From Pseudomonas alloputida (GTDB lineage Bacteria; Pseudomonadota; Gammaproteobacteria; Pseudomonadales; Pseudomonadaceae), in assembly GCF_021283545.2 (NCBI RefSeq), contig NZ_CP128540.1:6050501-6114500 (forward strand): DNA of 64,000 nucleotides, in the 5' to 3' direction. The first letter of the stretch is position 1. The number at the start of each line of letters is the position of its first letter. A program made the position numbers and the translations under genes. Of this stretch, positions 9,438 through 17,581 are shown one piece after another. The notes beneath the pieces are model-generated. The model had not been told where the DNA came from. It searched no databases and saw only the letters and a program-made list of their open reading frames with translations.

Positions 9438-10094
9438 ATGCGCCTGGCTTTATTCGACCTGGACAATACCCTCCTCGGTGGCGACAGCGACCATGCCTGG
9501 GGTGACTATCTTTGCGAGCGCGGCATTCTCGACCCGGTCGCCTACAAGCAACGCAACGACAGCTTCTACCAGGATTACCTCAATGGCACCCTGGACCTGC
9601 AGGCCTACCTGGCCTTTTCCATGGAGATCCTGGCGGCAACACCCATGGCCCGGCTCGACGAGTGGCACCGCGACTTCATGCGCGACTGCATCGAGCCCAT
9701 CGTCCTGCCCAAGGCCCTGGCCTTGCTGCAGCAGCACCGCGAGGCGGGCGACCAGCTGGTGATCATCACCGCTACCAACCGCTTCGTCACCGCACCGATC
9801 GCCCGGCGCCTGGGGGTGCGGGTGTTGCTGGCAACCGAATGCGAGGTGCGCGACGGCCGCTACACCGGGCGTAGTACCGATATACCGTGTTTCCGTGAAG
9901 GCAAAGTGACGCGGCTGGAGCGCTGGATGCTGGAGAACGGCTTTGATCTTGAGGACAGCTACTTCTACAGCGACTCGATGAATGACCTGCCGTTGTTGCA
10001 GCGGGTGACGCATGCAGTGGCAGTGGACCCGGCCCCGGACCTGCGGGCCGAGGCGGATAAGCGTGGGTGGCCGGTGATCTCGCTGCGGGATTGA
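9438..10094 (+). CDS. HAD-superfamily (subclass IB) phosphatase
   Basis: This 218-aa cytoplasmic hydrolase has the HAD motif [13 protein letters not shown] at residues 7-18 (nucleophile Asp7 and acid/base Asp9), motif II IITATN, a conserved lysine region (REGKVTRLE) and motif [17 protein letters not shown]. The IB subgroup with a DLDNT motif includes phosphoserine and histidinol phosphatase-like enzymes, but the substrate cannot be told here. Start 9438 gives [11 protein letters not shown], and an in-frame ATG at 9423 is possible because neither has a strong ribosome-binding site. The gene is divergent from rppH. Confidence 0.85.
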   Translation: MRLALFDLDNTLLGGDSDHAWGDYLCERGILDPVAYKQRNDSFYQDYLNGTLDLQAYLAFSMEILAATPMARLDEWHRDFMRDCIEPIVLPKALALLQQHREAGDQLVIITATNRFVTAPIARRLGVRVLLATECEVRDGRYTGRSTDIPCFREGKVTRLERWMLENGFDLEDSYFYSDSMNDLPLLQRVTHAVAVDPAPDLRAEADKRGWPVISLRD

Positions 10095-10107
10095 GGTTTT
10101 CCCGTGC

Positions 10108-10206
10108 CGGTCTTTTCGCGGGCACGCCCGCTCCCACAGGAATCACCACAGGCCTTGAGGGCTGCGCTGTACCTGTAGGAGCGGGCTCACCCGCGAATAG
10201 GCCGGC
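10108..10206. repeat. Inverted pair of REP elements
   Basis: Two facing REP units (TTCGCGGGCACGCCCGCTCC and GGAGCGGGCTCACCCGCGAA) lie between the convergent HAD gene and the DUF2269 gene. Confidence 0.9.
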
Positions 10207-10224
10207 ACAATCAGCACAAGGCTG

Positions 10225-10650
10225 TCAGACCGGCTTGGCCCCCATCAGCCCGGCAATGGACAGGAAGCAAACCCCACTGAATACCGCCAGCGCCAGGGTA
10301 AACCGCAACCCTACCACCTCGGCCTTGCGCAGCCGGTTCAGCCGCACCAGCAGCCACCACACGGCAAACGCGCCAAATGTATAGATGACACTGGATGCCA
10401 ACACCCAGGTCTGCCCCAGTGGCCAGCCCACCAGGTGTACCAGCCACCAGCCGGTGAACGGCATGCTCACCAGGCACAGGCCCATCACCAACCAGACGAA
10501 CACCAACGGCCGGCGCAGCAGCTTGGCGTAGGCTTCGGCATCGCCCTGACGGCGAGCGCGCCAGGTCCAGATCGCCAGGCCCAGGGCGCCCAGAAACAGC
10601 AGCGCGGTGGCGATGATGTGCAGGGTCTTGAGCGTGGTCAGGTGTTCCAT
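10225..10650 (-). CDS. DUF2269-family integral membrane protein
   Basis: A small, very hydrophobic 141-aa protein with four predicted membrane helices (about residues 7-28, 48-70, 80-102 and 118-138). Its N-terminal pattern TLKTLHIIATALLFLGALG and the tryptophan-rich third helix fit the DUF2269 family, which has no established function. It is flanked by REP pairs on both sides and precedes ilvA on the same strand at a distance of 147 bp past the ilvA stop. No operon partner is obvious. Confidence 0.8.
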   Translation of the reverse strand: MEHLTTLKTLHIIATALLFLGALGLAIWTWRARRQGDAEAYAKLLRRPLVFVWLVMGLCLVSMPFTGWWLVHLVGWPLGQTWVLASSVIYTFGAFAVWWLLVRLNRLRKAEVVGLRFTLALAVFSGVCFLSIAGLMGAKPV

Positions 10651-10686
10651 CTCTCGGTCGTCCTTAAACTGGCATTTTGCGGTAGC

Positions 10687-10780
10687 TTCTTCGCGGGCTT
10701 ACCCGCTCCTGCCAAGGTATCTCAGGCCTTGAGGCCTGCGCAGTACCTGTGGGAGCGGGCAAGCCCGCGAAAGGGCCATC
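10687..10780. repeat. Inverted pair of REP elements
   Basis: Facing REP units lie between the DUF2269 gene and the end of ilvA, both of which are on the minus strand. The arms are CTTCGCGGGCTTACCCGCTC and GAGCGGGCAAGCCCGCG. Confidence 0.88.
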
Positions 10781-10797
10781 AGCCCTAGCTTAGCCGC

Positions 10798-12312
10798 TCA
10801 GCCCAGGAACAGTTTGTAGGCCGGGTTTTCGGTCTCGTCCCAGTACGGGTAACCGATCTTGGCCAGCGCTGCCGGCACCAGGTGACGTTCGTCCTCCGGC
10901 ACCTGCAGCCCCGCCACCACGCGCCCGTCAGCCGCGCCATGGTTGCGGTAGTGGAACATCGAGATGTTCCAGCGCCCGCCCAGCTTGTTGAGGAAGTTGA
11001 ACAGTGCCCCTGGCCGCTCGGGGAATTCGAAGCGCAGCACCATTTCGTCGCTGGCACCGGCCGAGTGGCCGCCGACCATATGACGAATATGCAGCTTGGC
11101 CAATTCGTTGTCGGTCAGATCGGTAACCGGGAAGCCCTGTTCGGTCAGTTGCTGCACCAGCGCCGCGCGCGGGTCGTTTTCCGGGTGGGTCTGCACCCCA
11201 ACGAAGATATGCGCTTCGTCAGAGGTGTGCTTGCGGTAGTTGAACTCGGTGATCTGACGCTTGCCGATAGCCTCGCAGAAGGCCTTGAAGCTACCCGGGC
11301 GCTCAGGGATGGTCACGGCGATGATCGCCTCGCGCTTTTCACCCAGCTCGGCACGTTCGGCCACATGGCGCAGGCGATCGAAATTGACGTTGGCACCGGA
11401 GTCGATGGCCACCAAGGTCTGGCCGCTGACGCCGTATAGCTCGACGTACTTCTTGATGCCCGCCACACCCAGCGCGCCAGCAGGCTCGGTGATCGAGCGG
11501 GTATCGTCGTAGATATCCTTGATTGCTGCGCAGATTTCATCGGTACTGACAGTGACGACTTCGTCCACATGGTGGCGGCAGATATCGAAGGTGTGCTGGC
11601 CAATCTGCGCCACCGCCACGCCATCGGCGAACAGCCCGACCTGCGGCAGCACCACACGCTCACCGGCAGCCATGGCCGCCTGCAGGCAGTTGGAATCGTC
11701 CGGCTCGACACCGATTATCTTGATTTCCGGGCGCAGGTACTTCACATAGGCAGCAATGCCGGCGATCAGGCCGCCACCGCCCACCGGCACGAAGATCGCA
11801 TCCAGCCGGCCAGGGTGCTGGCGCAGGATTTCCATGGCGACGGTGCCCTGCCCGGCGATGGTGTGCGGATCGTCGTAAGGGTGAACGTAGACGAAGCCCT
11901 TTTCATCGACCAGTTTCAGCGAATAGGCCAGTGCCTCAGGGAACGAGTCGCCATGCAGCACCACCTTGCCACCGCGCGAGCGCACGCCTTCGACCTTGAT
12001 CTCCGGAGTGGTCTTGGGCATCACGATGGTGGCCTTGATGCCCATTTCACGCGCGGCCAGGGCCAGGCCTTGGGCGTGGTTGCCGGCAGAGGCGGTCACC
12101 ACCCCGCGGGCCAGTTCTTCCGGGCTCAGCTGGGCCAGCTTGTTATACGCGCCGCGGATCTTGAACGAGAATACTGGCTGCAGGTCTTCGCGCTTGAGCA
12201 GAATCTGGTTGCCCAGGCGCTTGCTCAGCTGCCCGGCGCTCTGCAACGGGGTTTCGACGGCAACGTCATAGACGCGCGAGGTGAGGATCTTCTTGACGTA
12301 CTGTTCGAGCAT
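10798..12312 (-). CDS. ilvA: Biosynthetic threonine ammonia-lyase
   Basis: IlvA deaminates L-threonine to 2-oxobutanoate, the first committed step of isoleucine synthesis. The 504-aa protein has the PLP lysine in FSFKIRGAYN (Lys51), the glycine-rich PLP phosphate loop (VGGGGLIAG), and two ACT-like regulatory repeats in the last 170 residues (IPERPGSFKAF and FPERPGALFNFL). Both repeats and the full length mark the biosynthetic, isoleucine-inhibited form rather than the shorter catabolic TdcB type. It is divergent from rpiA across a 133-bp gap. Confidence 0.97.
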   Translation of the reverse strand: MLEQYVKKILTSRVYDVAVETPLQSAGQLSKRLGNQILLKREDLQPVFSFKIRGAYNKLAQLSPEELARGVVTASAGNHAQGLALAAREMGIKATIVMPKTTPEIKVEGVRSRGGKVVLHGDSFPEALAYSLKLVDEKGFVYVHPYDDPHTIAGQGTVAMEILRQHPGRLDAIFVPVGGGGLIAGIAAYVKYLRPEIKIIGVEPDDSNCLQAAMAAGERVVLPQVGLFADGVAVAQIGQHTFDICRHHVDEVVTVSTDEICAAIKDIYDDTRSITEPAGALGVAGIKKYVELYGVSGQTLVAIDSGANVNFDRLRHVAERAELGEKREAIIAVTIPERPGSFKAFCEAIGKRQITEFNYRKHTSDEAHIFVGVQTHPENDPRAALVQQLTEQGFPVTDLTDNELAKLHIRHMVGGHSAGASDEMVLRFEFPERPGALFNFLNKLGGRWNISMFHYRNHGAADGRVVAGLQVPEDERHLVPAALAKIGYPYWDETENPAYKLFLG

Positions 12313-12445
12313 CGGGAAAGCATCACTGGGCCGCGGGACGAGGGCTGGGAGTCTACCCCAGCGCTACGTCGGGCGACCACAGCAAAGCCGTGCGAGCCGT
12401 TATACTAGGCAACTTTGAAACCGCCCTGCCCCTTCCGGAGCCCGC

Positions 12446-13120
12446 ATGACCCAGGACCAACTCAAACAGGCCGTCGCCCAGGCCGCTGTCGACTTCATTC
12501 TGCCCAAGCTGGATGAAAAGAGCGTCGTAGGCGTCGGTACCGGTTCGACCGCCAACTTCTTCATCGATGCCCTGGCTCAGCACAAGACCGCGTTCGACGG
12601 CGCAGTCGCCAGCTCCGAAGCCACTGCCCAGCGCCTGAAGGGCCATGGCATCCCGGTCTACGAACTGAACAGCGTAAGCGAGCTTGAGTTTTACGTGGAC
12701 GGTGCCGACGAGAGCGACGCACACCTGCACCTGATCAAGGGCGGCGGCGCAGCGCTGACCCGCGAAAAGATCGTCGCGGCCGTGGCCAAGACCTTCATCT
12801 GCATCGCCGACGGCAGCAAGCTGGTGCCGGTACTGGGGGCCTTCCCGCTGCCGGTCGAAGTGATCCCCATGGCCCGCAGTCACGTGGCGCGTCAGCTGGT
12901 GAAGCTGGGTGGCGACCCGGTGTACCGTGAAGGCGTGGTCACCGACAACGGCAACGTGATCCTGGATGTGTACAACCTGCAGATCACCAACCCGGTGGAG
13001 CTGGAAGCGCAGATCAACGCCATCGTCGGCGTGGTGACCAACGGCCTGTTCGCGGCGCGGCCGGCGGATCTGCTGCTGCTGGGCACCGCTGAAGGCGTGA
13101 AGAGCCTGAAGGCCGAGTAA
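12446..13120 (+). CDS. rpiA: Ribose-5-phosphate isomerase A
   Basis: RpiA interconverts ribose-5-phosphate and ribulose-5-phosphate in the pentose phosphate pathway. The 224-aa protein has the phosphate-binding loop [13 protein letters not shown] near residue 30, the catalytic DGADE segment (about residues 84-88) and [11 protein letters not shown] (about 97-107). The length is normal. A TATACT hexamer at 12401-12406 may be its -10 element, though no good -35 accompanies it. It converges on the first YjiK-like gene across a REP pair. Confidence 0.97.
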   Translation: MTQDQLKQAVAQAAVDFILPKLDEKSVVGVGTGSTANFFIDALAQHKTAFDGAVASSEATAQRLKGHGIPVYELNSVSELEFYVDGADESDAHLHLIKGGGAALTREKIVAAVAKTFICIADGSKLVPVLGAFPLPVEVIPMARSHVARQLVKLGGDPVYREGVVTDNGNVILDVYNLQITNPVELEAQINAIVGVVTNGLFAARPADLLLLGTAEGVKSLKAE

Positions 13121-13123
13121 AAC

Positions 13124-13214
13124 CCTTCGCGGGTAAACCCGCTCCTACAAGGTACCCCACCGGCCTGGAACCGTGGCGATCCCTGTAGGAGCGGGTTTAC
13201 CCGCGAACAGGCCC
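13124..13214. repeat. Inverted pair of REP elements
   Basis: Two near-perfect facing REP units (CTTCGCGGGTAAACCCGCTC and its complement) lie between the convergent rpiA and YjiK-like genes. The first begins three bases after the rpiA stop codon. Confidence 0.92.
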
Positions 13215-13224
13215 TGACAGGCGA

Positions 13225-14127
13225 TCAGTCAGTCGGCTGCTTGAACACATAGAACAGGTTCGGCTCACTGACCAGGTAAATGGTCCCCGCTTCATCCATC
13301 GCAATCCCCTCCGCCTGCGGCACCGTCGCCTGCAACCCCTGGAAACCCTTGCGCAACGACAAGGTACTCAGCGGCTGGCCCTGTACATCCAGCTCCAGCA
13401 CCAACCGCGACTCGTCCGACAATGCCAGCAAATGCCCACTGCGTTCATCGAACTGCAAGCTCGACAAATCCCGCACAAACAACCGTGAATCGCGCTTGCG
13501 GTCCTGCACCACATGCACGGCGTAGGGCTTTTCCGGATTGTCATGCGGGAAGCCATGCACCTCATAGATCAGCATCGGGTCACGCTCCTTCGCCACGAAC
13601 AGGCGCTTGCCCGCCGAATCGTACGCCAGGCCCTCGAAGCCTTTGTTGCCATTGAGGCCAATACCCAACGTCAGCTGTTCGGCATCACCGGCATCGAGAA
13701 ACATCGTGTCGTCTTCCAGCCGTACGCGAATCAGCCGTTGCTGACGCTCGTCGGTGATCACATAGCTGTTTGGCCCAACGTACTCAACAGCCTCCGGGTC
13801 GCCGAAGCCAGTCAGCGGCACACGGCGCAGGATACGGCCATCCAGCGACAGCTCGATCAGCTCCGAACGGGCGTTGGTGACCGTGAAGAGGGTTTTGCGG
13901 TCGGGGTCGTAGGTCAGCGCCGAAATGTCATCATCCAGCCCTTCGATCGGTTGCGCCTCCAGCACCACCCGGTAGCGATCCAGGCCAATGCTGCGCTCCA
14001 CAGGCTGCCACCAGGTCTTGAGATTGAACCAGCCACGCTCGAACAGGCGAAACTCCTGCCCGGCCCAGCCAAGCAGCAGCAGAGCAAGGGCAGCCAGAAC
14101 AAGGAACAGGCGAACAAAACGACGCAT
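13225..14127 (-). CDS. SdiA-regulated/YjiK-like protein (copy 1)
   Basis: This 300-aa protein has one N-terminal membrane anchor (about residues 7-25) and then a periplasmic domain of repeated beta-strand units. Phrases such as DDDISALTYDPDRKTLFTV, DPEAVEYVGPNSYVITDERQ and FEGLAYDSAGKRLFVAKERD mark the SdiA-regulated (YjiK) beta-propeller family. The biochemical role of the family is unknown. It lies directly downstream of a paralogue at 14218-15138, with a 90-bp gap, so the pair is probably one transcript. The two proteins share the same order of motifs but differ widely in sequence, which suggests an old duplication. Confidence 0.85.
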   Translation of the reverse strand: MRRFVRLFLVLAALALLLLGWAGQEFRLFERGWFNLKTWWQPVERSIGLDRYRVVLEAQPIEGLDDDISALTYDPDRKTLFTVTNARSELIELSLDGRILRRVPLTGFGDPEAVEYVGPNSYVITDERQQRLIRVRLEDDTMFLDAGDAEQLTLGIGLNGNKGFEGLAYDSAGKRLFVAKERDPMLIYEVHGFPHDNPEKPYAVHVVQDRKRDSRLFVRDLSSLQFDERSGHLLALSDESRLVLELDVQGQPLSTLSLRKGFQGLQATVPQAEGIAMDEAGTIYLVSEPNLFYVFKQPTD

Positions 14128-14217
14128 AGGGACAGACTCGACACAAGGATGGCGAATCTAATCATGAATGGCTGAAGCAAAGCTTAATGCAAGCGTCAGG
14201 CAATTCTGATGATGTTG

Positions 14218-15138
14218 TCAGTTCTTTTTGAATCGATAGAAAAGCGCCGGCTCGCTGACCATGTACAAGTTGCCCCTGTCGTCCATGGCCACCCCTTCAG
14301 CCCGCGGAATGGTGCCTTCAAGCCCGTTGAAGCCGCCCAGCAGCGTCATGAAGCTGACTTGCTGGCCCTGCTCGTCCAGCTCCAGCAGCATGTTGGAGTC
14401 GGCCGATAGCACCAGCAAGTGGCCAGTACGCGGGTCGACACCCAGCGCAGACAGGTTGCGCAAGTCGAGTTCATCGCTAGGCAACGGCTGCTTCTCACCC
14501 TTGAGCGGGCTGCGGCCATCGGTGTTCCAGGTGTACAGCTTGGGCGGGCGCTCCTCGCCAATGATCAGGCGCTGGCGCAGCGGGTCCCAGGCAATGGCCT
14601 CGAAGCCCTTGTTGCTCTTGACCGACGGGCCCAGGTCGTAGCTCGAGAAGTCGTCGTGATTCAGTGCGGTGGTCTGCGCGTCCACCTTGACCACGGTCAG
14701 ATCGTGCAGGCGCTCGTCGGTGATGGCCAGGTTGCCGTCTTCCAGCACCGCGACGCCCTCGGGGTTGTTCCAGCCGTTGAGCGGGATCTTGCGCAGTACA
14801 TCGCCCTCCAGGCTCAGCTCGACCAGGAACGGGTTCTTGCCCATGACCGCGAACAGGGTGCGGGTCTGCGGGTTGAAGGCCACATCCGAGGCTTCATCAT
14901 CGTCCATGCCCGGCAGCGGCTTGGCGTCGATGTCCACCTGGTAATCCGGCAGCCATACGCTATCGCTGCGCGCGGCGGTGCTTTCGAAGCTTTCTTTTAC
15001 CCACAGTGCACCGCGGTCATCCCAGTGCATGGCCACGGCCACGCCATAGCCGATCACCGCCGCCACGGCCAGGCCGAAGGGCCAGCGCAGGTAGAAGCGA
15101 CGCTTGGAGGTTGCCGGGGCGCTGGAGGAGGATGGCAT
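14218..15138 (-). CDS. SdiA-regulated/YjiK-like protein (copy 2)
   Basis: This 306-aa paralogue of the downstream gene has a cytoplasmic Ser/Ala-rich N-terminus (MPSSSSAPATSKRR), one membrane helix (about residues 20-36) and a periplasmic propeller domain. Matching motifs include DDDEASDVAFNPQTRTLFAV, NPEGVAVLEDGNLAITDERL and FEAIAWDPLRQRLIIGEERP. The closing phrase AEGVAMDDRGNLYMVSEPALFYRFKK parallels AEGIAMDEAGTIYLVSEPNLFYVFKQ of copy 1. No catalytic residues can be named. It is the first gene of the two-gene unit, and a REP pair lies upstream. Confidence 0.85.
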   Translation of the reverse strand: MPSSSSAPATSKRRFYLRWPFGLAVAAVIGYGVAVAMHWDDRGALWVKESFESTAARSDSVWLPDYQVDIDAKPLPGMDDDEASDVAFNPQTRTLFAVMGKNPFLVELSLEGDVLRKIPLNGWNNPEGVAVLEDGNLAITDERLHDLTVVKVDAQTTALNHDDFSSYDLGPSVKSNKGFEAIAWDPLRQRLIIGEERPPKLYTWNTDGRSPLKGEKQPLPSDELDLRNLSALGVDPRTGHLLVLSADSNMLLELDEQGQQVSFMTLLGGFNGLEGTIPRAEGVAMDDRGNLYMVSEPALFYRFKKN

Positions 15139-15208
15139 GCGGTGATCCTGGGAAAATGGGCGTAGGTGCGCGCATTATCCGGATTGGGTGTGAAAAATCG
15201 GTAAACAG

Positions 15209-15302
15209 GGCCGGCCTCTTCGCCGGTAAACCCGTGCCCAAGGTACTGCACAGTATTCAAGGCCCTGTGCAACCCCTGTAGGAGCGGGTTTACCCGCGAA
15301 GA
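15209..15302. repeat. REP pair, one unit degenerate
   Basis: The right-hand unit (GGAGCGGGTTTACCCGCGAA) is intact. The left unit (CTCTTCGCCGGTAAACCCGT) carries changes in the stem. The pair lies between the minus-strand FAH-family gene and the YjiK-like pair. Confidence 0.82.
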
Positions 15303-15320
15303 AAGCGACGCGGTTTCGAG

Positions 15321-15986
15321 TCAAAGCACCCGGCTTTCGAAGCGGCTCACACCCGGCAGCTCCAGCACCAGCTCGTCACCGACATTGAACGGCCCGACGC
15401 CGGCCGGGGTACCGGTGAGGATCACATCCCCCGCTTGTAGCGAGAAATGCGCTGCCATGTACTGAATCATCGGCACGATCGGGTTCAGCATCATCGCGCT
15501 ATTACCATCCTGGCGTACTTCGCCGTTCACGGTCAGGCGCACCGGGATGTCTGTCACGTCCTCGAAGCTGGCGGCCGAGACGAACGGTGGCAGCACGCAA
15601 GCGCCGTCAAAGCACTTGGCCAGCTCCCAGGGCAGCCCCTTTTCCTTCAGTTTGGCCTGCACGTCGCGCAGGGTCAGGTCCAGCGCCGGTGCGTAACCGG
15701 AAATGGCGTCCAGCACCTCTTCCTCGCTCGGGTGGGTCGACAGCGGCTTGCCCAGCAGCACGGCGATTTCAACCTCATAGTGCACCGACCCGCGCTCGGC
15801 CGGGATCTTGAAGCCACCTTCGGCCGGCACCACGCAGCTGCCTGGCTTGATGAACAGCAGCGGCTCGGTGGGGATCGGGTTGTCCAGTTCCTTGGCATGC
15901 TCGGCATAGTTACGGCCGATGCACACCACCTTGCCCAAGGGGAAGTGAATGCGCGTGCCGTCTACGTACTGGTGCTGGTAACTCAT
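15321..15986 (-). CDS. Fumarylacetoacetate hydrolase-family enzyme
   Basis: This 221-aa protein has the FAH-fold core: VVCIGRNYAEHAKELDN near the N-terminus, the metal-binding HYEVEIAVLLG (the E-x-E ligands), ALDLTLRDVQ and the closing DVILTGTPAGVGPFNVGDEL. Small family members of this size are often oxaloacetate tautomerases/decarboxylases or acylpyruvate hydrolases. Which of these it is cannot be decided from sequence alone. It follows the FAD-linked oxidoreductase gene on the same strand with a 26-bp gap, so a shared role in 2-oxo or 2-hydroxy acid metabolism is plausible. Confidence 0.87.
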   Translation of the reverse strand: MSYQHQYVDGTRIHFPLGKVVCIGRNYAEHAKELDNPIPTEPLLFIKPGSCVVPAEGGFKIPAERGSVHYEVEIAVLLGKPLSTHPSEEEVLDAISGYAPALDLTLRDVQAKLKEKGLPWELAKCFDGACVLPPFVSAASFEDVTDIPVRLTVNGEVRQDGNSAMMLNPIVPMIQYMAAHFSLQAGDVILTGTPAGVGPFNVGDELVLELPGVSRFESRVL

Positions 15987-16012
15987 GGCCGACTCCTTCT
16001 GGATACTGCTTT

Positions 16013-17410
16013 TTATTCAGGTGCGAAGATCTTACCCGGATTCATGATGCCGTTAGGGTCGAACACGGCCTTTATTGCCTTCATGCAGGCGATTTCTTCG
16101 GGGGAACGGCTGTAGCCCAGGTAGTCGCGCTTGGTCATGCCCACGCCATGCTCGGCAGAAATCGACCCGTTGTAACGCTCGACGATCTCGAACACCCACT
16201 TGTTGACCTTGGCACACGAAGCGAAGAAGTCGTCCTTGCTCATATGCTCAGGCTTGAGGATGTTCAGGTGCAGGTTGCCGTCACCAATATGGCCGTACCA
16301 CACCACTTCATAGTCCGGATAATGTTCAGAGACGATGGCGTCGATATCGCGCAGGAACGCAGGCACTTTCGAGACGGTGACGGAAATGTCGTTCTTGTAC
16401 GGTGTCCAGTGCGAAATGGTTTCCGACAGGTACTCGCGCAGCTTCCACAGGTTTTTCAGCTGGCTTTCGCTCTGGCTCATCACCCCGTCCAGCACCCAAC
16501 CCTGCTCGACGCAGTGCTCGAAGGTAGCCAATGCTTCGTTGGCCACGTCTTCAGTGCTGGCCTCGAACTCCAGCAGCGCATAGAACGGGCAATCCGTCGC
16601 GAAGGGCGCAGGCACATCGCCGCGGGCGAGGATCTTGGCCAACCCCTTGTCGGAGAAGAACTCGAAAGCGGTCAGGTCCAGCTTGCCCTGGAAGGCGTGC
16701 AGCACCGGCATGATCGAGTCGAAGTCCGGTGTGCCCAGCACCATGGCGGTGAGGTTGCGCGGTGCGCGGTCCAGGCGCATGGTGGCCTCGACCACGAAGC
16801 CCAGCGTACCCTCGGCACCAATGAACAGCTGGCGCAGGTCGTAGCCGGTGGCGTTCTTGATCAGGTCTTTGTTCAGCTCCAGCAACTCGCCCTTGCCGGT
16901 GACCACTTTCAGCCCGGCCACCCAGTTGCGGGTCATACCGTAACGAATCACCTTGATCCCGCCGGCGTTGGTGCCGATATTGCCGCCAATCTGGCTGGAA
17001 CCGCTGGAAGCGAAGTCCACCGGGTAATAAAGGCCTTGCTCTTCGGCGTAGGTTTGCAGCTGGCGGGTGACGACCCCTGGCTGGCAAACCACAGTACGGT
17101 CGAAAGCATTGAAGCCAAGGATCTGGTTCATGTAGTCGAAGGCGACGACAACCTCGCCATTGGCCGCCACGGCGCCGGCAGAAAGCCCGGTGCGCCCGCC
17201 AGAGGGCACCAGCGCCACCTTGTGCGCATTGGCCCAGTGCACAATGGCTTGCACCTGTTCTATCGTTTTGGGAAAGACGATGGCGCTGGGCGCAGGCGGG
17301 TAATGCTTGGTCCAGTCCTTGCCATACGCTTCGAGGGAAACCGGGTCAGTCAGGACCTTGCCAGGGTCGACAAGGGTCATCAGTTCTTCAATAACAGCGG
17401 GGTGGGTCAT
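16013..17410 (-). CDS. FAD-linked 2-hydroxyacid oxidoreductase (GlcD/D-2HGDH type)
   Basis: This flavoprotein oxidises a D-2-hydroxy acid. The 465-aa sequence has an N-terminal PCMH FAD-binding domain (VPSGGRTGLSAGAV; SSQIGGNIGTNAGGIKVIRYGMTRNWV) and a C-terminal cap with GHIGDGNLHLNILKP and SISAEHGVGMTKRDYL. Family members of this type include D-2-hydroxyglutarate dehydrogenase. Its divergence from serA supports that choice, because SerA can make D-2-hydroxyglutarate as a side product. Start 17410 (MTHPAVIEEL) fits homologues; an ATG at 17434 with AGGG upstream is an alternative. The gene forms a unit with the FAH-family gene downstream. Confidence 0.88.
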   Translation of the reverse strand: MTHPAVIEELMTLVDPGKVLTDPVSLEAYGKDWTKHYPPAPSAIVFPKTIEQVQAIVHWANAHKVALVPSGGRTGLSAGAVAANGEVVVAFDYMNQILGFNAFDRTVVCQPGVVTRQLQTYAEEQGLYYPVDFASSGSSQIGGNIGTNAGGIKVIRYGMTRNWVAGLKVVTGKGELLELNKDLIKNATGYDLRQLFIGAEGTLGFVVEATMRLDRAPRNLTAMVLGTPDFDSIMPVLHAFQGKLDLTAFEFFSDKGLAKILARGDVPAPFATDCPFYALLEFEASTEDVANEALATFEHCVEQGWVLDGVMSQSESQLKNLWKLREYLSETISHWTPYKNDISVTVSKVPAFLRDIDAIVSEHYPDYEVVWYGHIGDGNLHLNILKPEHMSKDDFFASCAKVNKWVFEIVERYNGSISAEHGVGMTKRDYLGYSRSPEEIACMKAIKAVFDPNGIMNPGKIFAPE

Positions 17411-17581
17411 CGCTGGAACTCTCGACTTATTCATGGTCACCCTGAGCACTCTTCACCTGTCGGGATAAGCTCAGATTGTGTCGCGTATGCTAGCATAGCC
17501 CTCCCGCTGTTCATGCTAAGGCTGCCCTCGCGCCTGGCATCACCCCTCGCCAATTTATCTCCGGGATACAGGTTTACGCAG

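Noticed and set aside
13121..13224. CRISPR-like repeats
   Set aside because: The repeated palindromes here and elsewhere are REP pairs in inverted orientation without regular spacers; no cas genes are present.
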